A stretch of 64,000 nt of DNA from Vandiemenella viatica (GCA_031002005.1 JARYHS010009186.1:248677894-248741893), one strand, 5' to 3'; shown: positions 22,967 through 33,280, counted from the stretch's first letter. The notes: generated by a model not told the origin, from the letters alone. Program-made: numbers and translations.

Positions 22967-23194
22967 TGGCTTCCGCCAATAGGAAAGCTTCCCGCTAGTG
23001 GCCAATGTTTCCTGTCACTAGCCATTGGCCGACAGGAAAAAGGATGACGTAGCGCGGACTTCGCGTGATATATAAGCACCTCAATAACCTACCGGCAGCA
23101 GTCACTTGACAATGGCGGCAGAGATTGTGACCGCCGAAACGTCGTGGTCAAACGATGTACTAACTCGGCTAGCTACCCGAGAAAGTTTTATTCA
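21921..23194 (+). repeat. Right arm of the Penelope-like inverted repeat
   Basis: The inverse partner of 20001-21275. It covers the last part of the RT, the GIY-YIG domain, the stop at 22966 and the non-coding terminal region through GTTTTATTCA. About 29 further bases, ending near CCAGACTC, lie between this arm and the 9-bp target duplication. Confidence 0.9.
23068..23148 (+). promoter_or_regulatory. Penelope-like terminal promoter and decayed hammerhead
   Basis: ATATATAAG at 23068-23076 is a TATA-like box. About 30 bp downstream, at 23101, begins a hammerhead-shaped fold. Stem I is GTCAC/GTGGT, stem II is GGCGG/CCGCC (23114-23118 and 23131-23135), and the GAAAC GTC segment is at 23136-23143. 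The core reads TTGACAA where an active hammerhead needs CTGANGA, so C3 and G8 are both changed. The same changes are present in the inverted arm at 20094-20047. Penelope-like elements are known to carry hammerhead motifs in their terminal repeats. Confidence 0.55.
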
Positions 23195-23259
23195 TTTACA
23201 ATGCCGAGAAAATCTCCAGACTCATCCTAATGGTTAAGATTTTCACAATGTTATCAAAT

Positions 23260-24240
23260 TTATCAACTGATATTCAAAACAAAATTTAAAAGTCATTCAG
23301 AAGAGTCACACAACACTATGGCAGATTTAACAAATGAAGTCTAAGTTGAACTACAGAATACGATAACCAACCATGATACAAAGAAAGAGGAATATAAAGG
23401 AAATTTTGAAAGGATTAGGGAAGAGATAAATAAAAGGTTCAGTAGGGGACTACCAGATCTGGAGTTAAAATTAGAGGGTAAGATACGGGATGAATTGACA
23501 GGAGTGAGGGATAAACTTGATGGAGTCTGCAGCTAGGTAGAAAAGTTTAAAAACTCATGCCAAGTTGTTAGGCCGGAGACACACGAAAAAAAATTGAATG
23601 TTTTGAATTTAAGGCCAGGCAAAGAATTGATAGTAATGAAAACAATATAACAAATGTCAAAAAGCAAAACTGGGGTATAAGACTTGAAGGAGTTGATGGA
23701 AGGGTAGATGAAGTTAGTGAAAAGTATATTAAATTGGGAGCAGTTGTAGATGTAGTTGCAATAAGCTGTGAAACATTGGATAAGCGGGTGGGGAATTTAA
23801 GTGAGGAGATAGATAAAATTCCCAACTTTGAGAGTCAAGTTACCAAATTTGGAGAAGAATCACAAGAAGTGAAGCGCCATCTAAAGAAATCACAGGTGCA
23901 AAATTTAGTTGGTGTACCAACCCCAATGTCCCTGGCTATACCTGAGAAAATATAAATTGAGAACTTTACCCACACGTGAGGGATCCATCAAGTTAATTTT
24001 ATCAATAGTTTTGAGAAGTACAGAATTTTCAGTGTTTATGATGACAGTGAAAAAAAAACAGTGTATATCAAAATTTAAGGGGTAGTGCTTGAATTTGGGG
24101 AGAAAGGCAACATACTCAGAATTCAAAGCAAATTTCCTAAATAATTTCTGGTCAGAGGAAAGGCAACATGAGGTTAAGACGAGTCTCTGGTATGTAAGGA
24201 AATATCAACCTGGGAGGGAATCACTAAATTATTTCCTTTT
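23260..24240 (+). pseudogene. Gypsy-type gag, broken
   Basis: Coiled-coil-like text (KRVGNLSEEIDKI and neighbours, 23734-23955) is followed by a capsid-like segment with several stops (FLNNFWSEERQHEVK near 24140-24170). The order and character fit an LTR-retrotransposon gag. Many in-frame stops show it is not functional. Upstream it continues across the Penelope-like insertion to 19794. Confidence 0.55.
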
Positions 24241-24294
24241 GAATTAAAACTTCCAAATGTCACTATCTAAATAACCCACCACCTGTAAGAGAAA

Positions 24295-24705
24295 TTGTGC
24301 TGGATGTTGCTCACAGGATGCCGCGGGAGATCCAAAAGCTTTTTGGTCATACATGATGTTAAAATGATTGAGGCAGCGGGTGAGTCTGTGCACCGATATG
24401 AAACCCAGTGCACCAGAGATAGATTTAAGGAGAGCTACCAGAGCAGGAACCAGATTCGAGTACAATGGGAATTCTGTCATGAAAGGCGAATGACATACAA
24501 TCAGGAAGGAGGAAGAAATAAATTCCATGCAAACAGAGGTGGAAGGAATTCTCCAGCACAGAGAAATAGTGGAAACATTCAAATGATTCGAAGAAGGGGA
24601 AGTCCTCAAAGATACTTTAGTCCACCACCAACTGTAAATAGTAATGATGTCACAAATGATCCTGGTACAAGCCAACAAACTAATAGTAATGGTACAAAAA
24701 TCTGA
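24295..24705 (+). pseudogene. Gypsy-type gag C-terminal region
   Basis: A 136-codon frame rich in arginine, asparagine and glycine (GGRNKFHANRGGRNS). It sits between the capsid-like part and the protease, the place of a basic nucleocapsid tail. No CCHC knuckle is visible. The assignment rests on composition and position. Confidence 0.45.
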
Positions 24706-24786
24706 AGACTGTCGAAGTTTTTGGCCCGACGGAGGCAGATAGGTTAATAGGGTCAATCCAGTCAAAACACAGGAGTCAGCTTAGAA

Positions 24787-25300
24787 GTGTTTTTTCACAA
24801 GAACCTGAGTAAAGACTTAGCAGAGGAAGAGTTCCAGAATGAAGAGCATTTGGTCCAGGCTCCCATAATCTTAGTGACATGCCGTGGAAAGCAAATCCAA
24901 GTATTGTTAGATTCAGGTGCAGAAATTTCATGCATCTCAGAAAATTTGTTTGAGCATTTATTGGAAGTTACAAATCAAAGAAACATCAGAAGGGCTGGGG
25001 AGATGCAGATTGTGACCCCTGATAAACCACATGAACTAGTTGCTTTAGATATATTCGAACTACTGCCTAGGTCCCGTGGGGGAGTAATTCAAATTTGTGT
25101 GATCTTGGACATCTTCTCAAAATATATAAAGTTGTACTTACTTAAGAGGGCCACAGCCGAAGTAATCTGTTCAAAGTTTGTTCATGATTATATACCTCAT
25201 GTAGGAAAACCTGACAAAGTGTAGAAAGATAATGGACCCCAGTTCACAATTAAAGCCTGGACTGAATGCTTTAAAGAGTTAAGTATTGAAACAGTTAAGA
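24787..25300 (+). pseudogene. Gypsy-type protease fused to integrase, RT deleted
   Basis: The open frame to 25224 starts with a retropepsin-like aspartic protease containing QVLLDSGAEISCISE (catalytic D-S-G-A). Within about 40 residues it passes into the integrase catalytic core: LVALDIF (first catalytic Asp), PRSRGGVIQICVILDIFSKY and VGKPDKV. A stop follows, and then KDNGPQF (second Asp). In intact gypsy elements about 800 residues of reverse transcriptase, RNase H and the integrase zinc domain lie between, so an in-frame internal deletion has joined the two. The segment is interrupted near 25300. Confidence 0.75.
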
Positions 25301-26315
25301 CGTTGTAACATTATGGTGGTTTATTTAGGGCATTATTTGAGCCGTTTTGGGCCACTTTGGGCCATTTCTGTGTGTGGCACAATTGTTTGAAAAGCGCGAG
25401 GGGGAAAAGTTGCACCATTGGTGTTACTGACATCAGACACGGTAGCGCAATATCGAAATGTTATAAGTAGAGGTGAGCTAAAAAAAGGAGAGGCAGACCA
25501 CGGCCGAACTACAGTGGGAGCGTATGCCATTGCCCACAGGAAGAGAGAAGTTGTGCAAGAAATCTTTCAATTGAAGTGAAACATTATTAGTTCTTTTGTG
25601 GTTTGGTAATTGAATTTTGATCAACAGTGATTTAAATATGCTTCCTTAACTTACAGCTAAGAATTTTTCGGACCTCACTGTTGAAACTGTAAATGACAGT
25701 AAAATTTCAAATGTGGTGTTAAATTTTTTGGATCTTTGTTGCAGTGGGAAATCTTCTGACAATTATCTTTACATTTACATATCGGTCGGTGGCGGCATAG
25801 AAGGAAGGGGTGATTAAAAATAAAGTATGAATCTATTAGAAACTATTTGTTGGGTTTTTTGTTAGTAGTTAAGGAAACTTTTTTTTTCTTGGGCTTTACG
25901 CCTTGTAGACAGCGAGGTCATTAGAGGCGGGATGGGATTGGGGCAAGGAATGGGAAGGAATTCGGCCATGGCCTTCTTGTAGGAAGCATCCCGGCATTCG
26001 CCTGGAGTGATTTGGGTAAACCATGGAAAACCCAAATCTGGATGCCTGGACGGGGATTCAAACCGGCGTCCTCCCGAATGCGAGGCCAGAATGTTAACCG
26101 TTCACCCACCACACTCGGTAGGTAACCTTTACTATTTCTGGAGTGATAATCAGAATCACAGGAGGCTGAAGTTCTCTGAAGTTTAGGTAACATCGCTGCC
26201 ACCAATATAAGTTAAGATTAACTGCTCTCACGAATACACCACTGTCTGCGAGCATCTTAAAGCATCTTGCAGATTTGGGAGAGTGGGCTGTTACTGTCCT
26301 TGTAATAGTAAGAGC
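25300..26315. other. Insertion in the gypsy integrase, containing a SINE
   Basis: The integrase text stops after VKT near 25300 and resumes at about 26316. The intervening ~1 kb is not gypsy coding. Apart from the SINE at 25878-26121 I do not recognise it. There is no good inverted end and no convincing target duplication at the outer borders. Confidence 0.5.
25878..26121 (-). mobile_element. tRNA-derived SINE, near full length
   Basis: On the minus strand: a tRNA-like head (26121-26040) with a box B-like GGTTTGAATCC, the CCAGATTTGGGTTTTCCATG block, the central GAATTCCTTCCCATTCCTTG block, and a poly-A tail (poly-T, 25879-25888). It is collinear with the young copy at 59363 and includes the segment missing from 14623. 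A target duplication is not obvious, so it is older. Confidence 0.85.
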
Positions 26316-26911
26316 AATCTTATGACATCTATCTACCATTTGCAAGAGAATACAATAGAGCGAGTCATAACAGAGCTTGGTAGATGGTTCAGGATGTACT
26401 GTGAGGACAACCAAAAGAAGTGGGCTTACAAATTAAGTGAAATTGAAGGACTTATCAATACTATTCCCAAGCTTCAACTTCACTAACACCATACGAAATC
26501 ATGTTTAAGAGGGAACCTCCCAGAATTGTTTATGAGCTCCTATGCTTTCTGAAGAGGGATAGTGATTATCCTGGTAAGTTAGCTTTGAAAGAGTTGAAAA
26601 AGTGTACCTTAAGAAGAAAGGAGGCCCATGGTAGGAACCTCAAACCCACAGCATATGGGATAGGTGACTTAGTTCTGTTAAAGACACATTTTAAATCATC
26701 ATCTACAGACAATGAAATTAAAAAGTTTAAACTGTTGTATAAGGGACCTTATGGAGCCATTTCCCAGTCCAGGGGGAACTGTTATACTTTGGCTCATCCT
26801 AAGAATGATAACGTTAAGGGAAATTATAAGGTGGTGGCAATAAAACCTTTCAAGACAGTTAATGTTACATATAGTGGTGATCCAATTAAGGTTTCCTTCC
26901 AAAGGAGTTAG
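26316..26911 (+). pseudogene. Gypsy-type integrase C-terminal part
   Basis: Two frames separated by a stop and frameshift. The first (to 26486) has the TSIYHLQENTIERVITEL block with the third catalytic residue of the D-D-E triad. The second (26501-26911) carries the tail with IGDLVLLKTHFKS and KFKLLYKGPYG, the GPY/F module of gypsy-type integrases. No envelope-like frame was recognised downstream; the 72-codon frame at 26932-27150 remains unassigned. Confidence 0.75.
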
Positions 26912-27164
26912 TAAAAATGGAGTAATAAACCATGAATGTTACTGTGTTGCCATCTTTAAGCAGTGATGTGCCTCAGGAAGTGGTTTTATCATTATTATTA
27001 TTATTAGTATCTGCTCCGTTGGTGGTGGTGAAGGAATCTATAAATATCGGTTGTAACACAACATTCCATGATGGTACATTTACTCCTTCTATATATTTAA
27101 AAACTGGAGTGCAATTTCTGTTAAGTTTATCTGAATGCAGAGGAGACTAATGAATCTCAATGAT

Positions 27165-27290
27165 TTTGTATTGTGTAAGACACCTGATGAAGACAGCAGA
27201 GTCAGCTGTCGAAACGTCGTGTTTTTACACCACCATCTGGCTGGACACCCGAGAATATTTTGATGCAGAATTACCTATGCTATTTTCTGC
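27165..27290 (+). mobile_element. Terminal fragment of another Penelope-like element
   Basis: The segment ends in CTGTCGAAACGTCGTG and, further on, GGCTGGACACCCGAGAATAT. This parallels the terminal region of the Penelope-like element at 23130-23185 (CCGCCGAAACGTCGTGG, then GCTAGCTACCCGAGAAAG). No RT or GIY-YIG coding lies directly upstream. It carries the hammerhead fold described separately. Confidence 0.65.
27175..27228 (+). ncRNA. Candidate type I hammerhead ribozyme
   Basis: All conserved core parts are present. CTGATGA is at 27184-27190. Stem II is GACAGC/GCTGTC (27192-27197 and 27205-27210), perfect 6 bp with a 7-nt loop. GAAA is at 27211-27214, then CGTC with cleavage expected after C27218. 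Stem I pairs 27175-27183 (GTAAGACAC) with 27219-27228 (GTGTTTTTAC): nine pairs, one of them G-U, with one bulged T. Helix III is minimal (AC/GT), as reported for Penelope-associated hammerheads, which may work as dimers. One extra A (27191) separates the core from stem II and is the main blemish. Activity is inferred, not known. Confidence 0.65.
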
Positions 27291-27317
27291 TGGGTAGGTA
27301 CTTTTTACTGTTCTACA

Positions 27318-27560
27318 TATATACAGTATATATCAGAAAGAGATGGTCTGATTTCTGCTGCATTATCTGAATATACTTAGTGGAAATCCTTTGAGACATT
27401 GTGTATTCCCCCACTTCAAGAGCCCTAATTACTTTACAATACCTCCAGTATCTATTTGTTACAAATTCATCTCTAATCCCACACAATGTGAGGAAAAGGG
27501 TATGTTATCCTTATTTTTATCAGCGAATAAATTTTTTAATTCTGTGTAGAGTAAGTTAGT
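27318..27560 (-). mobile_element. CR1-like LINE fragment, family A
   Basis: Matches 8640-8870 of the family A LINE (CCCCACTTCAAGAGCCCTAA, the complement of the KWGKAPG region, and the CAGTATCTATTYGT block). Short and decayed, with no tail. Confidence 0.7.
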
Positions 27561-27574
27561 TCTGTTACAACATT

Positions 27575-27890
27575 CTTGTAACCACCTACTTTTCCCCTCT
27601 ACTAATGCTTATTTTAAATTCTTTCTGCATTTTTGATAAATCATTTATCATTTCCTGTGGTAATTTATTCCCTTACATGCAAAATAAAATTTTCCCTCAC
27701 TCTTACATCTGAACTCTAGTGACAGCTTGTAGTCATGGTCATTTTTTCCCTTCCATGTACCTCTCCTACTTCTTCCACTAATATCTCTCTACACCTCGTT
27801 ACTAATGTACACCTTGTACAGTTCCTGCACTCTCTTGATCCTCCTCCTGCCTTCCAGTGAATCCCATTCCATCTCCTTTATCAAATCAAT
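27575..27890 (-). mobile_element. CR1-like LINE 3' fragment, family B
   Basis: Collinear with the LINE tail at 2500-2830. The CATTTATCATTTCCTGTGGT and TTTTTCCCTTCCATGTACC blocks correspond to the complement of the NELPREMM region and its upstream part. The terminal microsatellite is missing. Confidence 0.7.
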
Positions 27891-27899
27891 TAATGAGTG

Positions 27900-30820
27900 G
27901 GTCCTGCAGTAATTTCCACAATAAGATCTAGCTGGTCTTGTGAGGAATTAAACTGCACACAAGATTATGATAACAGTTTATCACCTTAACTCCAACCGTG
28001 CATGTGCCTAAAGGATTATCGATTGTTCTAAAATTCTTGCAGTCACCACCTAGCATGGTTAAACCCCAAACTACAAAAGGTAAGGTTCACATTGAAATGA
28101 AAGTCACTTTAACTAAATAGAAATTCAATGTTTCACTATATTCTTCAAAAAATTTACACAAGTCCAAACAATCGATGGTTATTGGAAAATCTTTGCATGT
28201 TCTTAGATTGCAAGTTATGAAAAGTGACTAGACCAAACCAAACCCCGTAATAAAATTTCAAAGTCACATTGAAATAAACTTGAACTGTCCTACTGTACTA
28301 CGAAATTCCAAGATGTCAACTCTCGCACATGTCTAGCCACACCGCCCTACCACCGTTTCGCGCCAAGTACAGCACCACCCGACACAGTTACTGCCCCAGT
28401 GGTAACCAGCCAAAAGACGTCAGGAAGCGCCCATGGGTAGTATATATAGAACCCCTGTTTTCTCCATAGATCACTCCACGATCAAAGGTCAACTGGTGAA
28501 AACTGCATCATCATGTTCCGACCTTGAAAAATAGTTAGTTCTTCATTTTTGGCTCACACTACTACTACCATTATAAACTTTAACATTAGGTAACTAGAAA
28601 TTTTTATCCTTATAAAAATTTCTGGATCTTTATCCGTTTAGCTGAAATACATTATTTTGTGTGATTCTGAAATTTATTAATAACTTTAATAGTTTTAAAG
28701 CTACATGGTTCAAACGTTTTTTCACCTTCTCTTTTATTTGATACTAAACGTGACCTGTTTATTCTTCTACAGAAAAGTATGAATATTATAATTTCAATCC
28801 CGCTAATAACTTTTTGATGACTTTGAAACACCCTTTAAAAGATTCTGCGGGTTCTCAAATGCCTACTGGGTGCTTTAGGAGTCGCTACCTGTTTTCTCCA
28901 ATTTATTATTAATTTTTAAAAAAACTCCTATATCCTGGTTGTACAATAACACCACAGCCATGATTAAAAAATCTCAACTTTGTTTCATCCCAATCACAAT
29001 AATACATGTTTCTTGAAAAGACCTACTAAACCTTATTTAAAATAAATTATAACATATTCTGAAGATGTTTTCTCCCCCTGAATTTATGTGTATTGCCTGA
29101 ACTAATTAATTTTCATCAGTGAATGTGTCTAACTTTACGATATATTGTTTAAAAAACAACCTTTAAATTGTACTGAGTTTTTCAAAATTTTAGTATGTTG
29201 TTTCAGCAAAAATTACATTACTCTCTTGTTACAAGTTGACTTCCTATATCTTTCAGAAATACGACTTCTTGAATTTTAAAGTGAGTGTAATTAGGTTTTA
29301 AGTTTTTTATACTGGCTTTTTAGCTATTAACGTCTTTAAACTTTTTAGTATGATTTCCTTAATACCAAATTTTATCATCTCTTGACTGTTTCTTATCCTG
29401 CATATCTTTCAAAGTGAAGAAAAATATTGATTTCAACAGATTTATATTGTAACCAAATCTTGCATATGCAGATGCTATCTACGTTGTGTAAGACGCTAGC
29501 TTCTGCTTGGGGTGGAGCATAAACAAGTTGTCTTAAATCTGACCGTGTGTAGCCTTGGATGTAACAGTTTTGGCCATTTAAACAATCTGTACAGGCAATC
29601 AGACGACTTTTCCAAATAAATGTTTTACAAGTTCGATTAACCAGTCGAGCCAGACCACACTCCAATAGTTCAAAGAATTAAATCACTAGTTGAAGAAAGC
29701 CAATAAAAGTTCGTCACTCACTCCCATTGTTCAAAAGTTTAGTTAATTTAGACAACCCCGAGGCCTCACTTGGAGAAATACTATTTCAACACGACATTAT
29801 AGTTAACTTGAATAAAACAAGCGGCATTATTCCAAAATAAAACTTTCACCGACTACTGAAACTAACGTGGTGTCGCGCCGATTGCTACTTGAAGACTGAG
29901 GCCGAACCGCTGCACGCACGGTTCTATATTCACATAGCACTTCCTGCTTCTCGAATATTCCTAGCGGCTTCTCATGCGAAGCGTGGGAACAAATCTTTTT
30001 CCTCTTTCTCAGGGGTGACTGATGGGAAAGTCGTCAGATATCAAATCGCACATCTGAAGTCCTAACATTGGCTAATCTGACCTTGACAATAAAAATAATT
30101 CAATCTTTCTGAAACTTTACAAATATCTAGATCTCAAAATAAATGTTAACTTTAGTTATTATAAAAAATATCCTAACTTTAATCGTTTAGCCAAAAATAA
30201 ATAATTTAAATATAAACTTTCCCACAATCCTATTCCAGGCGAATGCCGAAGAATGTTGAAATTAAAAATATTGAAAATACCATCTTAAAAACTGTAAAAC
30301 TGCTTTCTAATTTGAATAAACATAAAAAAATTACTTTGAAAATGAAATGCACTAATATTCTATCCAATCTAACTCGTGGTTCTGAGAACAAAATTTTGTC
30401 ACGCAGTTACAAAATTTAATAGATAGCTTACAGTTGAGCCTTTCAACAGCAGTTAATTTAGATTTAGAACTTGAATTTACTTTTTAAACTTCATTTAATG
30501 AATGAATTAACTGTTTACTTTGCTTTATTGCCTGAATTACCTCCAAAAATGACTCCAAAGCAGCGGTATTGTGTGGTTCACTTATGCCCACTATACTGTA
30601 TACAAATTTCATTATGAAAATTTACAAAATTCTAATGTAGCTTACAGTCTCCATTACACATCCTCCTATGTTTGATACCCAAAATATGAATACCTAACTA
30701 CACCACTGAGCAAATTTTTCTAACCCAATTCCTTAACTTCCCTGATACTCTCATCGCTTCCTTCAGTAAATGAAAAATTTTGTTACATTTTCTTATCACC
30801 TCCCAATGCGTCCTGCCAGT
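27900..30820. other. Unassigned stretch, AT-rich with two GC-richer islands
   Basis: GC-richer islands lie at about 28320-28460 and 29865-30060. The first is followed by a TATA-like AGTATATATAGAACCCC (about 28439), which could be an LTR or Pol II promoter remnant. A short duplicated motif (TCACATTGAAAT) occurs near 28090 and 28263. The 90-codon minus-strand frame at 29665-29393 has several cysteines but no recognisable domain. No function is proposed. Confidence 0.35.
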
Positions 30821-31200
30821 TTATAATCAATAGCTAAGCCAAGTTATTTACACTTCAAGTCTTTAACAATCAATTGGGCACTAATGACCCCCAACGTCGA
30901 CGCGCCCTAAAACACCAATAATAACAACAACAACAATCAATTCTCTCCCACCTCACACCTTCAGTTTTTTATCTGTACCTAATAAGCTGATGCTTCTTGG
31001 CATTTATCTTCATTCCACATTGACTTACCCAGTTCACTTTGCAGCTATTCATGATTCTTCTCCCGTTTTGATCCAATTTTATGTCATCTGCAAACAACCT
31101 AAATTTTGACTGTAAACCATCAACACAATCATTCATTAAATTGAAGAATAGCAGTGGTACCTGTGGCACTCATGTCCACCTCTCTTTATACTGCATTTCC
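30820..31200 (-). mobile_element. CR1-like LINE RT fragment, family B type
   Basis: On the minus strand, 31169-30969 encodes the catalytic block with FRLFADDIKLDQ (FADD box), preceded by a VPLLFFNLMND-like stretch. It is followed by the QCGMKINAKKHQLIRYR segment and by thumb text to about 30820 (LKC and LGLAIDYKLAGR in other frames). Stops and frameshifts disable it. Confidence 0.8.
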
Positions 31201-31417
31201 TACTTTAACGAATTCATCTACCTAGAAAATCACATTTTTCATCCACTCCAATAGTTTTCAATTTATTTGATATAATTTTATGGCACACAATGTCAAATAC
31301 CTTGGTACACTATCAACATCACCTCCTTTGTCCAATTCATCCAAAATATCTTGCATATAACCCACCCACCATCTGAGATTCACATGAATATCCTTGTCTA
31401 AAGCCATATCATCAATA

Positions 31418-31480
31418 TCAAATTAATTGCAATGGAGCAAGTGTTGAGGTGGCAATTCCCTTAGTCATCTAATTATCCCT
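31418..31480 (-). mobile_element. Tiny LINE family B 3' end
   Basis: ATTAATTGCAATGGAGCAAG followed by GTGGCAATTCCCTTAG is the 3' terminal signature seen at 2430-2470. It marks another very short 5'-truncated copy at the left border of the tandem array. Confidence 0.6.
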
Positions 31481-31499
31481 TTTTTTAGTTTTTAATCTT

Positions 31500-32190
31500 A
31501 TATAACTAGAAATATATGTGCCTATATTTCATCCTGCAGCCAGCAGATCCCTGATATTTGTGTGTGGTAATAGCATGAAGTTTCCCATCGTACACAACAT
31601 TGGTCAAATGCCAATAGCTGTGGGGGTGTGGGAGATATGGTGGCTGAAACTGGTCGATCTGGGACATTTTCATATTTTGACCAAACACATGTGTGTCCCT
31701 AAATTTCTCTTTGCTGCCACAACTACATAGCACAGACAAATGGTGTTTGTATGTGGTAGCAGCATCGTGCCTCCCATCATGCACTATGGTGTTTGTATGT
31801 CATTAGCTATGGGAGTGTGGGAGATATGGTGGTTGAAATTGATCGACCTCGAGCAGTTTCATATTTCGACCAAAGACGTGTGTGTCTCTATATTTCACTT
31901 TTCAGCTAAAACTATCTTGAACAGACTACTGGAGTTTGTGTGTGGTGGTACTATTGAGTCACCGATCATGCACAATGTTGGCCAAATGTCAGTAGCTGTC
32001 CGGGTGTGTGAGATATGGTGGTTGAAAGCAGTTGACCTATGGCACTTTCCTATTGCTACCAAAAAAGTGTGTATCCATATATTTTAACTTGCAGCAGGAA
32101 CTACCAAGAGCAGATCATTGGAATTTATGTATGGTAGTGGCATGGAGGTTTCCTGAATGCACTATGGTGATTGCATGTTGATAACTACTA
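31500..32190. repeat. Tandem array, ~189-bp units (first part)
   Basis: Units are anchored on GAGATATGGTGG at about 31632, 31821 and 32010, with spacings of 189 and 189. A fourth unit is partial. Each unit also shares a TGTGTGTGGTAGTAGCAT-like block and a TTTCATATTTCGACCAAAGA-like block. Apparent open frames on both strands (for example 31740-32087) arise from the unit length being a multiple of three. The array resumes after an insertion at 33280. Confidence 0.85.
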
Positions 32191-32204
32191 TTACTAATAC
32201 TATT

Positions 32205-33280
32205 ACGCCGCGATTCAGTAAAAGTGTGTGTCAGAGGGTGTATTGCACCTATCCAAAAGGGTAATAGTTTGGACGGGATGTAAGGGAACCAAATAAATCC
32301 CCAAAACATAGTGTAAAAGTAAACTGAATATACGCGTCTTCCAAGCTGCACAGCCATACGCCGTAAGATGAGACGGTATTTGCTGAGATAAGCACGGGCG
32401 TTGGCTGGCAGCTACACGCAGGCAGTGCGCCTCGAACTTTCATATGTAACACATCGATGTAGTGAAGGTTTCGTGATTTACTACCAACATTATCGCTTTG
32501 TGCCCAATTTCGGCCACAGGAGTCCAAATTCAAGCTAGCACATTGCGTGGGGCAGAGGTGACGTTCCTGTATTTATGCAACTGTCCATGTGTGTTTTACA
32601 GCGAATAAACTGGAACTAATCTGTAATCTCCGTTTCCGTCAGTAAGAAACCGTTTCCAATCCGTATCAGGCTAACACCACTCAAGCCAGAACTCTACACA
32701 GCCTTCAATTTAAAACATTTAATATCTTTAATAGACTTTAGTTGTTTCGGCAGCTATTGTCCCAGCAGTTGTCGATTCTGCGTGATCAACAATCGGCTGG
32801 TGTCAGATAGAAGGCCGCCGTCCTGACAACAAGAAAAAGAACATCAAGAAAATGACACTATAGGGCAGGTTGGTACCCATACGTCCGATAGTCAATCAAT
32901 CAATACAACCATGCAGCCATCCAAGAAAGGACTTTGGCGTCGTCTGCGGGGTCCAATCCCAGCACCATACGCATACGAACAGAGTCCTCTACAGGGATAT
33001 ACGGGATATGGCAGGAGGCACCCATAGGCTATTGTGAGGAACCATCCCAGCATTCGTGTGGAGTGATCCGGGAAAACCATGGAAAACCCAGATCAGGATG
33101 GCCGGAGAGCTTTATCGAAAGCTACTCCTGTCAGATTTTAAGTTTACTCGCCCGGTAAATCCTTTCTGTTCCATTCCCTAATCGCTCGTGGAAAAAATGA
33201 ATGCAGAAAAGAATCGGTTCTGGCCCTGATTTCTCTTATCTTATTTTCACGGTCATTACGAGATACAAATGTTCCTGGTA
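32205..33280. other. Composite insertion inside the tandem array
   Basis: About 1 kb of GC-richer, unrelated DNA splits the array. It contains a possible LTR-like stretch (about 32279-32673, with GCGAATAAACTGG near 32600), an unassigned stretch (32700-33030), a partial SINE (33037-33107, GGAAAACCATGGAAAACCCA) and a family A LINE 3' fragment (about 33140-33290, TCTCTTATCTTATTTTCACG). The LTR idea is weak because the putative ends lack a matching target duplication. Confidence 0.5.

Larger units (their letters stand above)
19994..23232. mobile_element. Penelope-like element, two copies fused head-to-head, 9-bp TSD
   Basis: The unit 20003-23223 is bounded by a perfect 9-bp direct repeat, ATCCTAATG, at 19994-20002 and 23224-23232. 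Inside are two arms of about 1,275 bp, 20001-21275 and 21921-23194, that are nearly identical and inverted. A unique segment (21276-21920) belongs to the right-hand copy. Both arms carry the RT C-terminus, the GIY-YIG endonuclease and the terminal non-coding region with a TATA-like box. Removing the unit restores the gag reading of the surrounding gypsy element. The shared TSD indicates that the inverted pair integrated as one event. Confidence 0.9.
19790..26930 (+). mobile_element. Degenerate gypsy-type LTR retrotransposon with nested insertions
   Basis: A single plus-strand element can be followed across interruptions: the gag start near 19794, more gag after the Penelope-like insertion (23224-24705), a protease fused to integrase (24787-25300), and the integrase C-terminus (26316-26911). 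The reverse transcriptase and RNase H are absent, and stops and frameshifts are frequent. The GPY/F-type integrase end (KFKLLYKGPYG) and the DSGA protease motif point to the Ty3/gypsy group. Neither LTR was identified with confidence. The element is dead and hosts the elements at 20003-23223 and about 25300-26315. Confidence 0.7.

Noticed and set aside
24295..24765. Minus-strand 173-codon frame (24765-24244) as a gene
   Set aside because: It is the shadow of the plus-strand gag region and shows no recognisable domain.
31740..32087. 115-codon frame as a gene
   Set aside because: It spans two units of a 189-bp tandem repeat, whose length keeps frames open. No domain is present and similar frames exist on the other strand.
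32279..32673. Solo LTR
   Set aside because: TG..CA-like ends and an AATAAA string are present, but the outer flanks do not form a duplication and no primer-binding site follows.
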